Assembly: GCA_023418095.1 (NCBI GenBank)
Contig: JAEZDL010000075.1
Span: 1-64,000, forward strand
Source of the DNA: Bacteroidota bacterium
GTDB lineage: Bacteria; Bacteroidota; Bacteroidia; Flavobacteriales_F; PHOS-HE28
Direction of reading: 5' to 3'
DNA: 64,000 nt
Below, piece after piece: positions 9,462 to 19,649 of the stretch. The position numbers and the translations under genes are program-made. Each line of letters begins with the position of its first letter. Position 1 is the stretch's first letter. The notes beneath the pieces were generated by a model. The model was not told the origin of the DNA. It saw only the letters and a list, made by a program, of their open reading frames with translations, and made no database searches.

Positions 9462-10796
9462 ATGAAGAACCTGATCGACACGATCAAGAACATCTGGCGG
9501 ATCGAGGAACTGCGTAACCGCATCCTGATTACGTTGGGTCTGCTGCTGGTGTACCGCATCGGGAGCTTCATCGTATTGCCCGGTGTGGACAGTGCCAGGC
9601 TTTCATCCGATCCAACCGGTGGCGGAGGTATCGTGGAGATCCTTGCGATCTTCACCGGTGGCGCCTTCACCCGTGCTTCCATCTTCGCACTGGGGATCAT
9701 GCCCTACATCTCGGCCTCCATCATCATGCAGCTCATGGGCATCGCTGTACCTACCGTACAGAAGATGCAACGGGAGGAGAGTGGGCGTCGCAAGATCAAT
9801 CAATGGACCAGGTACCTTACGATCCTGATCTGTGTGTTCCAGGCTCCAAGTTATATCCTGGCCACTATCGAACCTGAAGCCCGGCCCGACAGTCAGTTCT
9901 GGCTCGCTACGAGCATTGTGATCCTGACGGCTTCCACCTTGTTCGTGATGTGGCTCGGTGAGCGCATTACCGAGCGTGGTCTCGGGAACGGTATTTCCTT
10001 GATCATCATGATCGGTATCCTGGCCCAGTTCCCGCAATCATTCGCGCAGGAGGTCGTGGGCCGCATGGGTCCCGGAGGTGGCGGTCTGGTGCTGCTGCTC
10101 GTGGAAGTGGTGATCTGGGTTCTGATCATTGCCGGATGCATCCTTTTGGTACAGGGCACCCGACGGATCCCGGTTCAATTCGCGAAACGTGTACAGGGGA
10201 ACAAACAGTACGGTGGAGTTCGCAATTACATTCCATTGAAAGTGAACGCCGCTGGTGTGATGCCGATCATCTTTGCACAAGCCATCGTGTTGGTGCCGAT
10301 GTATCTGGCGCAGGCTCCCTGGTGGGGAGATGCACCTCCGGACTTTCTGGTGAGCATGGCCAACAGCCAGGGCTTTTTCTACAACTTCACGCTTTTTCTG
10401 ATGGTGGTCCTCTTCACGTACTTCTATACGGCCATCACAGTGAATCCGAACCAGCTCGCCGATGACATGAAGCGGAACGGTGGATTCATTCCAGGTGTGA
10501 AGCCTGGCAAACAGACCGCTGGTCATATCGATGAACTTCTTTCGCGGATCACGTTGCCTGGTGCGATCTTCCTGGGTCTCGTAGCGATCATGCCGGCATT
10601 TGCAGTGATGTTCGGTATTAAGCAGGGTTTTGCACAGTTCTTCGGTGGAACTTCATTGTTGATCATGGTGGGTGTATTGTTGGATACACTGCAGCAGATC
10701 GAGAGCCACCTGCTCATGCGGCATTACGATGGTTTGATGAAATCCGGCCGGATCAAGGGAAGATCTGGTGGAGCTGCCTACGGCATGGCCGGTTAA
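9462..10796 (+). CDS. secY: Preprotein translocase subunit SecY
   Basis: A 444-aa integral membrane protein with about ten hydrophobic segments. It has the SecY hallmarks RNRILITLGLLLVYRIGSF in the first segment, GIMPYISASIIMQL, QWTRYLTI, and the cytoplasmic loop region TRRIPVQFAKR. It forms the channel of the Sec translocon in the inner membrane with SecE and SecG, which are encoded elsewhere. It lies 21 bases after rplO and five before map, inside the ribosomal cluster as in most bacteria. Confidence 0.97.
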   Translation: MKNLIDTIKNIWRIEELRNRILITLGLLLVYRIGSFIVLPGVDSARLSSDPTGGGGIVEILAIFTGGAFTRASIFALGIMPYISASIIMQLMGIAVPTVQKMQREESGRRKINQWTRYLTILICVFQAPSYILATIEPEARPDSQFWLATSIVILTASTLFVMWLGERITERGLGNGISLIIMIGILAQFPQSFAQEVVGRMGPGGGGLVLLLVEVVIWVLIIAGCILLVQGTRRIPVQFAKRVQGNKQYGGVRNYIPLKVNAAGVMPIIFAQAIVLVPMYLAQAPWWGDAPPDFLVSMANSQGFFYNFTLFLMVVLFTYFYTAITVNPNQLADDMKRNGGFIPGVKPGKQTAGHIDELLSRITLPGAIFLGLVAIMPAFAVMFGIKQGFAQFFGGTSLLIMVGVLLDTLQQIESHLLMRHYDGLMKSGRIKGRSGGAAYGMAG

Positions 10797-10801
10797 GGCG
10801 C

Positions 10802-11629
10802 ATGGGCAGGACGGTGAACGTATTGAGCGACGAAGAAGTCGCATTGTTGAAGGAAAGTTCTTTACTTGTTGGAAGGACCTTGGCAGAAGTCGCCAGAATG
10901 ATCGCCCCAGGCGTTACTACCGCCCACCTCGATCGCATGGCCGAAGAGTTCATAAGGGACAATGGCGCCATTCCTGGATTCAAGGGATTGTACGGATGCC
11001 CTTCGACCTTGCTGATCAGTGTGAACGAACAGGTGGTACACGGTCTTCCTGGGGCAAGAGCTCTCAAGGAAGGTGATATCGCCAGCGTGGATTGTGGCGT
11101 GCTGATGAACGGCCTTTATGGTGATAGCGCCTACACGTTCATGGTCGGTGATGTGCCGGATGAAGTGAAACGGTTGCTCCAGGTGACGCGGGAGTGTCTT
11201 GATCGGGCGATCGAGCAGGCGGTGGAGGGCAACAGGATCGGCGATATCGGTGCAGCAGTTCAGGAACATGCGGAAAGCAACGGTTACGGAGTTGTACGCG
11301 AACTGGTGGGTCACGGAGTGGGAAGAAAGCTTCATGAACCTCCCGAAGTGCCCAATTATGGTCGCCGCGGGCACGGTGTGAAGCTCCGATCCGGAATGGT
11401 GCTGGCGATCGAACCCATGATCAATATGGGTAAAAAGGAAGTGCGGCAATTGGAGGATGGCTGGACCGTGGTGACACGCGATGGAAAGCCCAGTGCTCAT
11501 TTTGAGCATAATGTAGTCGTACGGCCGGGCAAGGCAGAGGTCCTTTCAACGTTCAGTTACATCCATGATGTACTGAAGGCGAAGGGTGAAAATGTGTTGA
11601 GGGCGACCTCTTCGCATGCAACAGAATAG
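10802..11629 (+). CDS. map: Methionine aminopeptidase, type I
   Basis: A 275-aa metallopeptidase of the M24 family that removes the initiator methionine. Metal-binding and substrate segments are seen: SVDCGVLMNGLYGDSAYTF (Asp ligands), GHGVGRKLHEPPEVPNYG (His ligand), MVLAIEPM (Glu), and HFEHNVVV near the C terminus (Glu/His). A tail of about 25 residues extends past the normal end. Placed directly after secY, where map (sometimes with adk) is commonly found; adk is absent here. Confidence 0.96.
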   Translation: MGRTVNVLSDEEVALLKESSLLVGRTLAEVARMIAPGVTTAHLDRMAEEFIRDNGAIPGFKGLYGCPSTLLISVNEQVVHGLPGARALKEGDIASVDCGVLMNGLYGDSAYTFMVGDVPDEVKRLLQVTRECLDRAIEQAVEGNRIGDIGAAVQEHAESNGYGVVRELVGHGVGRKLHEPPEVPNYGRRGHGVKLRSGMVLAIEPMINMGKKEVRQLEDGWTVVTRDGKPSAHFEHNVVVRPGKAEVLSTFSYIHDVLKAKGENVLRATSSHATE

Positions 11630-11690
11630 GAACACGGAATGAGCGTTTCATTCCATTGACGATAGAACGAAAAGAACGGAAGGAAGAAGG

Positions 11691-11912
11691 ATGAGTAAAA
11701 CTGGAACGATCGAGCAGGACGGCGTTATCAAGGAAGCGCTGAGCAATGCCATGTTCCGGGTGGAGCTTGAGAACGGCCACGTGATCGTTGCCCACATTTC
11801 AGGCAAGATGCGGATGCACTACATCCGGATCCTGCCTGGGGACAAAGTGAAAGTGGAAATGAGCCCGTACGATCTGAGCAAAGGACGCATCACCTTCCGA
11901 TACAAGAGCTAA
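11691..11912 (+). CDS. infA: Translation initiation factor IF-1
   Basis: A 73-aa OB-fold protein: [38 protein letters not shown], and the basic end [15 protein letters not shown]-1 occupies the 30S A site during initiation. The 61-base gap after map holds a small inverted repeat (GGAATGA/TCATTCC, 11636-11654) that could be a weak attenuator. Confidence 0.97.
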   Translation: MSKTGTIEQDGVIKEALSNAMFRVELENGHVIVAHISGKMRMHYIRILPGDKVKVEMSPYDLSKGRITFRYKS

Positions 11913-11926
11913 GACAACAGAAGATC

Positions 11927-12043
11927 ATGAAGGTCAGGGCCTCACTCAAGAAGCGTTCAGCGGATTGCAAGATCGTTCGCCGCAAAGGACGCTTGTACAT
12001 CATCAACAAGAAGAACCCGAAGTTCAAGCAGCGTCAAGGCTGA
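11927..12043 (+). CDS. rpmJ: 50S ribosomal protein L36 (zinc-site-less form)
   Basis: A 38-aa protein: [20 protein letters not shown], followed by [18 protein letters not shown]. The C-plus form of L36 binds zinc with three Cys and one His; here only C14 remains, while positions 11, 27 and 32 are S, N and K. This is therefore the zinc-independent type. Position between infA and rpsM is standard. Confidence 0.96.
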   Translation: MKVRASLKKRSADCKIVRRKGRLYIINKKNPKFKQRQG

Positions 12044-12058
12044 TAATCGTTAGAGCAC

Positions 12059-12436
12059 ATGGCACGTATCGCAGGCATAGACCTACCCAAGAACAAGCGC
12101 GGCTCCATCGGCCTCACCTACATCTATGGCATTGGCCGTAGTCAGGCATTGGAGATCCTTACAAAGGCCGAGGTCGATCCAGACACCAAGGTTGATGACT
12201 GGACCGATGAGGAGCAAGCGCGGATCCGCCAATACATCAACGAGAACGTAAAGGTCGAGGGTGCTCTTCGTAGTGAAGTGCAGCTCAGCATCAAGCGGTT
12301 GATGGACATCGGTAGCTACCGCGGTCTTCGCCACCGTGCCGGTCTGCCGTTGCGCGGCCAGCGCACCCGTACCAATGCGCGTACACGCAAAGGCAAGCGG
12401 AAGACCGTTGCCAATAAGAAGAAAGCGACCAAGTAA
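12059..12436 (+). CDS. rpsM: 30S ribosomal protein S13
   Basis: A 125-aa S13: [20 protein letters not shown], the helix-two-turn-helix [14 protein letters not shown], and the C-terminal [19 protein letters not shown] tail that contacts tRNA. First gene of the alpha part of the cluster; no separate promoter is evident in the 15 bases before it. Confidence 0.97.
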   Translation: MARIAGIDLPKNKRGSIGLTYIYGIGRSQALEILTKAEVDPDTKVDDWTDEEQARIRQYINENVKVEGALRSEVQLSIKRLMDIGSYRGLRHRAGLPLRGQRTRTNARTRKGKRKTVANKKKATK

Positions 12437-12497
12437 AGAGGGGTGATTCCGGGCATGCTGAGTGCTCCGGGGATCTACTCATGATCAACTCAAGACA

Positions 12498-12899
12498 ATG
12501 GCAAAGCAAGAGCAGAAAGGAGGCGGCAAGAAAAAGAAGAAGAACGTTGTAGTGGAAGCCTATGGCCAAGCCCACATACAGGCAACGTTCAACAATCTTA
12601 TCATTTCCCTCACGAACAACAAGGGTGAAGTGATCAGCTGGTCCTCCTCCGGGAAGCAAGGCTTCCGCGGCAGTAAGAAGAACACGCCATACGCAGGACA
12701 GGTGAGCGCCGAAGAGGCCGCTCGTGAAGCCCATGAACTGGGCCTGCGTAAAGTGAAGGTGTTCGTGAAAGGTCCCGGATCGGGCCGCGAAAGCGCCATC
12801 CGCGCACTGCACAATAGCGGTGTGGAAGTGACCGAGATCATGGACATCACCCCAATGCCTCACAACGGCTGCCGTCCACCTAAAAAGCGCCGCGTTTGA
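12498..12899 (+). CDS. rpsK: 30S ribosomal protein S11
   Basis: Starting at 12498 gives a 133-aa S11 ([20 protein letters not shown]; then [18 protein letters not shown] and the C-terminal [18 protein letters not shown]). The lysine-rich first 15 residues are a modest N-terminal extension. An earlier in-frame ATG at 12462 would add 12 unrelated residues and was not chosen. S11 lines the 30S platform. Confidence 0.96.
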   Translation: MAKQEQKGGGKKKKKNVVVEAYGQAHIQATFNNLIISLTNNKGEVISWSSSGKQGFRGSKKNTPYAGQVSAEEAAREAHELGLRKVKVFVKGPGSGRESAIRALHNSGVEVTEIMDITPMPHNGCRPPKKRRV

Positions 12900-12968
12900 T
12901 CAACCGTAGGAGCGTATGGACGTACGCTCTGTTGTTGGTGCGTTGAGCGCACCCAAAAGAGAAAAAGA
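12900..12968 (+). promoter_or_regulatory. Two-hairpin leader of rpsD
   Basis: The 69-base gap between rpsK and rpsD contains two adjacent stem-loops. The first has a 7-bp stem GAGCGTA/TACGCTC (12910-12929, six-base loop); the second a 6-bp stem GGTGCG/CGCACC (12937-12953, five-base loop). An A/G-rich stretch runs into the rpsD ATG. S4 is a known autogenous regulator of the alpha operon in some bacteria, so a regulatory leader is plausible, but this is inference from structure alone. Confidence 0.4.
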
Positions 12969-13577
12969 ATGGCACGTTACACAGGACCCAAGACCCGGAT
13001 CGCCCGGAAATTCAAGGAAGCGATCTACGGCCCGGATAAGTGGATGGAGCGCAAGCCCCACAGCCCCGGTCAACATGGACCCAATGCCCGCCGGCGCAAG
13101 AAGGAGAGCGAATATGCGATCCAACTTCGTGAAAAGCAGAAGGCGAAATACACCTACGGCATCCTCGAGCGCCAGTTCGAGAAGATGTACGAGCTCGCTT
13201 CCAGCAAGCGCGGGATCACCGGCGAGGTGCTCCTTCAACTTTGTGAAGCGCGTTTGGACAACACGGTATTCCGTCTGGGTATCGCTCCAACGCGCCGTGC
13301 CGCCCGCCAGCTGGTGAGCCATGGCCACATCACCGTTGATGGCCAGCCGGTGAACATCCCCAGCTACAACATCCGCCCTGGACAAACGATCGCGGTTCGT
13401 GAGAAGAGCCGCTCGTTGGAAGCGATCACGAACAGTGTTTCAGTGAACAGTGCGCGATACGATTGGTTGGAATGGAACCCGACCACACTGGCTGGAAAGT
13501 TCATCAACATGCCCGAGCGTGCGCAGATCCCGGAGAACATCCGTGAGCAGCTGATCGTGGAATTGTATTCGAAGTAA
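12969..13577 (+). CDS. rpsD: 30S ribosomal protein S4
   Basis: A 202-aa S4: [40 protein letters not shown], and the S4 RNA-binding domain in the second half ([27 protein letters not shown]). It lacks the N-terminal cysteine zinc knuckle of some S4 proteins. S4 is a primary 16S binder. It is preceded by the two hairpins described separately. Confidence 0.97.
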   Translation: MARYTGPKTRIARKFKEAIYGPDKWMERKPHSPGQHGPNARRRKKESEYAIQLREKQKAKYTYGILERQFEKMYELASSKRGITGEVLLQLCEARLDNTVFRLGIAPTRRAARQLVSHGHITVDGQPVNIPSYNIRPGQTIAVREKSRSLEAITNSVSVNSARYDWLEWNPTTLAGKFINMPERAQIPENIREQLIVELYSK

Positions 13578-13597
13578 CAAAAACCAGCAGGAGACCA

Positions 13598-14590
13598 ATG
13601 CCCATCCTAGACTTCCAGAGGCCTGACAAGGTCACCATGATAGAATCCGACGACAAGCGCGGTTCCTTCGAGTTCCGTCCGCTTGAGCCGGGTTACGGTA
13701 TCACGATCGGGAATTCGCTGCGCCGGATCCTTCTGTCGTCACTCGAAGGTCACGCCATCACATCCGTACGGATCGAAGGCGTGGACCATGAGTTCAGCAC
13801 CATCAAGGGCGTGATCGAGGATATGACCGAGATCGTGCTCAACCTCAAACAAGTGCGCTTCCGTCGTCAACTCGACGATGTGAGCACCGAGAAAGTATCC
13901 TTCACCATCACCGGCAAGGACAGTTTCACCGCGGGCGATATCGGCAAGCACACCACGGGTTTCCAGGTGCTCAATCCAGATCTGGTGATCGCGCACATGG
14001 ATAACAGCGTGAAGCTTCATGTGGAACTTACCGTTGGCAAAGGCCGTGGCTATGTTCCCGCTGATGAGAACAAGGTGGAAGGCTCGCCGATCGGAACGAT
14101 CTACATCGATTCCATCTTCACGCCGATCAAGAACGTGAAGTACACCGTGGAGAACACACGTGTGGAAGAGAAGACCGATTACGAGAAGCTCACGATCGAA
14201 GTGACCACTGACGGTAGCATCACGCCGAAGAACGCTCTTCAGGAAGCTGCCAAGATCCTGATCCACCACTTCATGCTGTTCAGCGATGAGCGGATCAGCC
14301 TGGATGTGGAGGAGCGTGTTGAAGCAGAAGAGTTCGACGAGACCAGCCTGCACATGCGCCAGTTGCTCAAGACGAAGCTCGTGGACATGGACCTCAGCGT
14401 TCGTGCCCTGAATTGCTTGAAGGCCGCTGACATCGAAACGCTCGGTGATCTGGTATCCTTCAACAAGAACGACCTCTTGAAGTTCCGCAACTTCGGGAAG
14501 AAGAGCCTTACCGAACTCGAGGACCTGGTGGAGAACAAGGGCCTGAGCTTCGGGATGAACGTAGCGAAGTATAAGTTGGATAAAGAGTAA
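13598..14590 (+). CDS. rpoA: RNA polymerase alpha subunit
   Basis: A 330-aa alpha subunit. The N-terminal assembly domain (about 1-230) has [20 protein letters not shown]; the C-terminal domain (about 255-325) has the helix-hairpin-helix [20 protein letters not shown] and [16 protein letters not shown], which binds UP elements and activators. Both domains are complete and of normal length. Located after rpsD and before rplQ as usual, but with a repeat-filled spacer before rplQ. Confidence 0.98.
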   Translation: MPILDFQRPDKVTMIESDDKRGSFEFRPLEPGYGITIGNSLRRILLSSLEGHAITSVRIEGVDHEFSTIKGVIEDMTEIVLNLKQVRFRRQLDDVSTEKVSFTITGKDSFTAGDIGKHTTGFQVLNPDLVIAHMDNSVKLHVELTVGKGRGYVPADENKVEGSPIGTIYIDSIFTPIKNVKYTVENTRVEEKTDYEKLTIEVTTDGSITPKNALQEAAKILIHHFMLFSDERISLDVEERVEAEEFDETSLHMRQLLKTKLVDMDLSVRALNCLKAADIETLGDLVSFNKNDLLKFRNFGKKSLTELEDLVENKGLSFGMNVAKYKLDKE

Positions 14591-14592
14591 AT

Positions 14593-14655
14593 GGTTGTCG
14601 GTTGTCGGTTGTCAGTTTTTGCTGGCAACTGACAACGAACAACTGACAACTGAGA
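14593..14655 (+). repeat. Heptad-repeat hairpin between rpoA and rplQ
   Basis: The spacer is built almost entirely of 7-base units in one register: GGTTGTC three times (14593-14613), two spacer heptads (AGTTTTT, GCTGGCA), then ACTGACA, ACGAACA, ACTGACA, ACTGAGA (14628-14655). The two halves are inverted copies and can fold into an imperfect stem of about 24 bp with a few mismatches around a loop near 14618-14626. It lies between two co-oriented essential genes. Confidence 0.75.
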
Positions 14656-14661
14656 ATTGTC

Positions 14662-15162
14662 ATGAGACACGGGAACAAGAACAACGCGCTTGGCCGCAAG
14701 AAGGCCCACCGCGACGCGCTGCTGAGCAACATGGCGATCTCGCTGATCGAGCATAAGCGCATTGAGACAACCCTGGCCAAGGCCAAGGCGTTGCGCCGCT
14801 ATGTTGAGCCGCTGCTCACGAAGAGCAAGGACGACACGACACATAGCCGCCGTACGGTTTTCAGCTATCTTCAAAGCAAGGATGCCACCGCGGCCCTTTT
14901 CCGGGATGTCGCCCCGAAGATCGCTGCGCGTCCAGGAGGTTATGTGCGGATCATCAAATTGGGTAATCGTCTCGGCGATGCCGCTGAAATGGCGATGATC
15001 GAATTGGTGGATTTCAATACGACCTATACCAAGGAGAAAGCAGGCGCAGCTGCCAAGAAGACCCGCCGCACGCGTCGTGCCGGTGGAGCGAAAAAGGCCG
15101 AAGGTGCTGCAAAATCCGATCAGCCCAAAGCTGAAGGTGGTGAGGAGGCGAAAGCCGAGTAA
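14662..15162 (+). CDS. rplQ: 50S ribosomal protein L17 with extended tail
   Basis: A 166-aa L17. The first 115 residues are the family core: [40 protein letters not shown], and [20 protein letters not shown]. The remaining 45 residues are a low-complexity Ala/Lys/Arg/Glu tail ([20 protein letters not shown] and on). Last gene of the ribosomal cluster; a hairpin follows 25 bases after the stop. Confidence 0.96.
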   Translation: MRHGNKNNALGRKKAHRDALLSNMAISLIEHKRIETTLAKAKALRRYVEPLLTKSKDDTTHSRRTVFSYLQSKDATAALFRDVAPKIAARPGGYVRIIKLGNRLGDAAEMAMIELVDFNTTYTKEKAGAAAKKTRRTRRAGGAKKAEGAAKSDQPKAEGGEEAKAE

Positions 15163-15187
15163 TCCCGATCGGACCAGATCAATTGTT

Positions 15188-15211
15188 CAGAAGCGCCGCG
15201 AGGCGCTTCTG
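15188..15211 (+). terminator. Hairpin after the ribosomal cluster
   Basis: A perfect 10-bp stem CAGAAGCGCC/GGCGCTTCTG with a GCGA tetraloop lies 25 bases past the rplQ stop. The downstream T-run is poor (TCGTTC), so it may terminate inefficiently or act with Rho. Its position at the end of the 29-gene cluster supports a terminator role. Confidence 0.65.
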
Positions 15212-15307
15212 TCGTTCATGCCTGCCATTTCAGATCAAGCTCATACGTTATGACCGTAAAGGGATCCGCTATATTCGATGCCCTTTGAAATTAGATCACT
15301 ACACACA

Positions 15308-16778
15308 ATGGTCCAAGCGCAAGCCCGTCACATCCTGCTCATTTCCTTTCTCTTGCTCTGGCAGGGGCAGGATCTCTTCGGCCAGATCGGAGCAGTGGAA
15401 CATCATGCTGCTGACCAGCCCGTGGTACAAGCTGCTTATGATCTTCGATATGCTCCGCTGTGCATCGGAGAGACCTTTTATTCCCTGGAAGGGGAAGCGG
15501 ATAAGAAGCACCCATTGAAAGTGAGGTTCGTGTTGAACGCATTCCGAAGAGGAGTACCCAATGCAGTGGCAACACGTGAGCTTCAATTTCAAGCCAACGA
15601 TGAGAAATTTGCCGTACGTGAATTCTTCATTGCGACAGCGCACCTGCAGTCCTTTACCGCTTGTGGAACGAAGAGACCGGGCTCGTACGTTTGTTCGTGA
15701 TCGGATATGACCCCATACCTTGGAGCCGCTTGGAACTCCGGTCCAGATCGGCGAGATCCCTTTCGATCCCAAAAGCTACTATGGCACCGGACCATTGGTG
15801 CAGATCGCATCGAGTACGAGCGGTGACAAGATCCTGTTCTATTTCGACAAGATCAAAATGACCGATATACAGCTCGTCATGTGCTGGGTTACTGATGCTG
15901 AGTTCGTACCAGACTGGGCTGCGATATACAAGGTACCGGTGCATTCCTACGGTTCCAATATTGAAATGCATTTTAGTGATGCCGGCGCAGTCTACCTCAA
16001 TGTTTCCGCAGTGCTGCTCACCGAGGAGAAGACAAAGGAAAAGGCGGATGGTTCAACCAAAGTGAACGTAAAGAACAAGGAATTCCGGAACAAACAGGCC
16101 ACTTTCTTCAAGTTGCACGATGAGGAATTTCTTCTGTGGAAATGTGAACTGGGAATCGAATTCCTTCACGATATAACCATGGATGTAGTGGGGAACAAAG
16201 CATGGTTCGGGGCCCTGGTCTCACCTACCAAAAAAGATGATCCTGCCGAATGGTTGATCGGCAGCCTACAGTCCGATCTTACTCCAACTACAGAATATCG
16301 TATTCCGGTGCAGGAGGATAAGAAAGAGCCCGGATATTTGAGCGATCTGGTGATGACGGAGGGCGGTGAAGGTTACATTTTTGGAGGCAGCATCGATCAG
16401 TTGTTCATCTGTGCATTCGATGCGACCGGGAAGCAGCGCTACCAGACCCGCATGAAATGGAGCCCGTACCTATCCCTCAATCCATTTTCTGAGAATGGCA
16501 GGCTTTATCTGGGTGTGATCGCGAGTTCCCAAGATCCTGCGAAACCGGAAGAACTTCAGCTGAAGACAATGGATCCTGCGCTGTTCCCAGTATTGATCGC
16601 TTTTGGTGAGGATGGGAAGCTTAAAGTGGACCAATCGATCAGCAGGGCGGACGGAGGCCAACGGGCATATGGAACGATCCAACCGGATTTCGAGGCGATC
16701 GCAAGGTGTGGTTATCTGGTGGACTTCAATAATGACAATAAGCGACCTGGGTTGATCTCGGTCCCGATCGGGATGTAG
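15308..16778 (+). pseudogene. Exported protein of unknown function, two frameshifts
   Basis: Three consecutive reading frames together make one protein-like sequence. Frame 1 (15308 to about 15630) starts MVQAQARHILLISFLLLWQG, a signal peptide ending near LFGQ. A second frame (about 15630-15710) reads PAVLYRLWNEETGLVRLF VIGYDP. A third frame (about 15711-16778) reads LEPLGTPVQIGEIPFDPKSY and on to the stop, ending SVPIGM. Both joins need one extra base in the same direction; the second lies at a CCCC run (15711-15714), so base-calling error is possible. Each frame alone would be truncated. Family not recognised; probably a secreted or envelope protein. A weak TATATTCG promoter-like site is at 15270-15277. 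Confidence 0.6.
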
Positions 16779-16893
16779 ACGAGCGCTGAGCAGTTTTATT
16801 CAAGTTGGCTCCACGCTGTTAAAGATCATTTGATGATCGCACGAATCAGAAGCGCAGCGAGTATCGATCCACCGCAGATCGCCTCCAAAACCT

Positions 16894-16901
16894 TACCTTT
16901 G
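16894..16901 (+). promoter_or_regulatory. TAnnTTTG (-7) element before carA
   Basis: The sequence TACCTTTG matches the Bacteroidota -7 consensus exactly and lies 25 bases before the carA ATG. No clear TTG (-33) element is seen at the usual 17-23 base spacing. Confidence 0.6.
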
Positions 16902-16926
16902 CGGCGCCAAATCCCACCACCGCACC

Positions 16927-18063
16927 ATGCTCGTAAGCCAGCGCCCCAAAGCGATCCTTCTTCTTGCCGATGGGACCGTTTTTGAAGGGCGCGCGATCGG
17001 TGCAAAGGGGATCACCACCGGCGAGATCTGCTTCAATACCGGAATGACCGGCTACCAGGAGATCTTTACCGATCCCAGCTATACCGGGCAGATCATGGTG
17101 ATGGCCACACCGCACATCGGCAATTACGGTGTGAAGGCCGATGAGGTGGAAAGCCACAAGCTCACCATTGCGGGACTGGTAGTGAAGAAGTTCAGTGATG
17201 TTTGGAGCCGGCCTGCGGGAGATGGATCGCTCGAAGATCTGCTGAAGGCGCAGGGCGTTGTCGGGATCAGTGATATCGATACCCGGCAGTTGGTGAAACA
17301 CATTCGTGACAGAGGCGCCCAGAACGCGTTGATCAGCAGCACCGAGATGGATCTGGATCAACTGAAGAAGCGATTGGCCCAAACACCGAGCATGGAAGGG
17401 CTGGAACTTTCCAGCAAGGTGTGTGGAACCGAAGCGTATGAGCTTGGCCAGGAGAACAAAGGAATGCGTGTGGCGGTGGTGGATTTCGGGGTGAAGCTGA
17501 ACATCGAGCGGAGCCTGCTGGAACGCGGCTGCCGCGTAAAGGTCTTCCCGATGCACATTCCGGTCGCCGAAATGCTTGCCTGGAAGCCTGATGGATTTCT
17601 GATCGGAAATGGTCCCGGTGATCCAGGTGCGATGCCCGATAGTGTCGATCTTGTGAAGCGGATCGTGGCAACGGGAATTCCTGTATTTGGGATCTGTCTC
17701 GGGCATCAGCTTCTGGCGGAAAGCTTCGGATTGCCGACCGAGAAAATGCATCATGGACATCGCGGCATCAATCATCCGGTGAAGGACCTTACCACCGGCC
17801 ACGATGAGATCACTTCGCAGAACCACGGCTTCGTGGTGCGCAGGAAGGAGATCGACAGCCATCCGGAATTGGAACTGACGCACGTGCATTTGAACGATGG
17901 AAGCGTGGCTGGCATGGCCGTGAAGGACCGCCCGATCTTCAGTGTGCAATACCATCCTGAAGCTGGTCCGGGTCCGCTCGACAGCCGCTACCTTTTCGAT
18001 CGCTTCGTAGAAAATATGATGGCCCACGCCGGCGTTGAACAGGCCATTCACCAGAACGCTTGA
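16927..18063 (+). CDS. carA: Carbamoyl-phosphate synthase small subunit
   Basis: A 378-aa CarA. The N-terminal domain shows LLLADGTVFEGRAIGAKG and TGEICFNTGMTGYQEIFTDP; the class I glutaminase domain has GPGDPGAMPD, the nucleophile segment VFGICLGHQLLAESFG and the His/Glu segment SVQYHPEAGPGPLDS. It supplies ammonia from glutamine to CarB for arginine and pyrimidine synthesis. carB is not adjacent. The order rplQ-carA-eno is familiar from Flavobacteriia. A TACCTTTG promoter element precedes it. Confidence 0.96.
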   Translation: MLVSQRPKAILLLADGTVFEGRAIGAKGITTGEICFNTGMTGYQEIFTDPSYTGQIMVMATPHIGNYGVKADEVESHKLTIAGLVVKKFSDVWSRPAGDGSLEDLLKAQGVVGISDIDTRQLVKHIRDRGAQNALISSTEMDLDQLKKRLAQTPSMEGLELSSKVCGTEAYELGQENKGMRVAVVDFGVKLNIERSLLERGCRVKVFPMHIPVAEMLAWKPDGFLIGNGPGDPGAMPDSVDLVKRIVATGIPVFGICLGHQLLAESFGLPTEKMHHGHRGINHPVKDLTTGHDEITSQNHGFVVRRKEIDSHPELELTHVHLNDGSVAGMAVKDRPIFSVQYHPEAGPGPLDSRYLFDRFVENMMAHAGVEQAIHQNA

Positions 18064-18083
18064 ACCTCATCATCCTATTCTGA

Positions 18084-19373
<1,290 letters not shown>

Positions 19374-19535
19374 TTTTTTGGGCGGGTTTCCGTCAGGTCG
19401 TGGCGGAGCTTGTCCTGAGCGGAGTCGAAGGGGTTGCAAGTCCGCGCTCAGGAAATGAAAAGAGTCCGCTTCGCCTCCGGAGAGGGGCTGGGGGTGAGGC
19501 CTCGCTTACGGGCTTTCCACCTGCGCCACTTACGC
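19374..19535 (+). repeat. Dispersed composite element, copy A
   Basis: It begins TTTTTTGGGCGGG immediately after the eno stop and ends GGGCTTTCCAC...ACTTACGC. The middle holds CCGCTTCGCCTCCGGAGAGG (19466-19485) running into GGGCTGGGGGTGAGG. Start, core and end line up in the same order with copy C on the other strand (37190 to 37042). Copy A alone also carries GTCCTGAGCGGAGTCGAAGGGG (19412-19433, split here only for description as GTCCTGAGCGGAG and TCGAAGGGG). Read in the sense direction of eno, so it is probably transcribed as its 3' UTR. Confidence 0.7.
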
Positions 19536-19584
19536 AGATCCGGTCGTTGCCGAACATGATCCTGTCGTTGACCGATCATTCCAG

Positions 19585-19614
19585 GCCTTTCCGTTCAAGA
19601 TCGGATCGAAAGGC
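19585..19614. terminator. Weak inverted repeat between convergent genes
   Basis: GCCTTTC (19585-19591) pairs with GAAAGGC (19608-19614), and an inner CCG/CGG pair can extend the structure. It lies between the convergent eno and M1 peptidase genes, where a bidirectional terminator is expected. The stem is short and there is no T-run, so the call is tentative. Otherwise the 19536-19649 stretch holds nothing recognisable. Confidence 0.3.
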
Positions 19615-19649
19615 TCACAGGTGATCGAGCCCTTCGATCTGGATCGGAT

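Noticed and set aside
11636..11654. Inverted repeat between map and infA as a terminator
   Set aside because: Only a 7-bp stem without a T-run, and it lies within a co-oriented essential cluster; noted under infA instead.
16846..18051. Minus-strand frame of 401 codons opposite carA
   Set aside because: Antisense to an unambiguous carA with intact motifs; no protein-like features.
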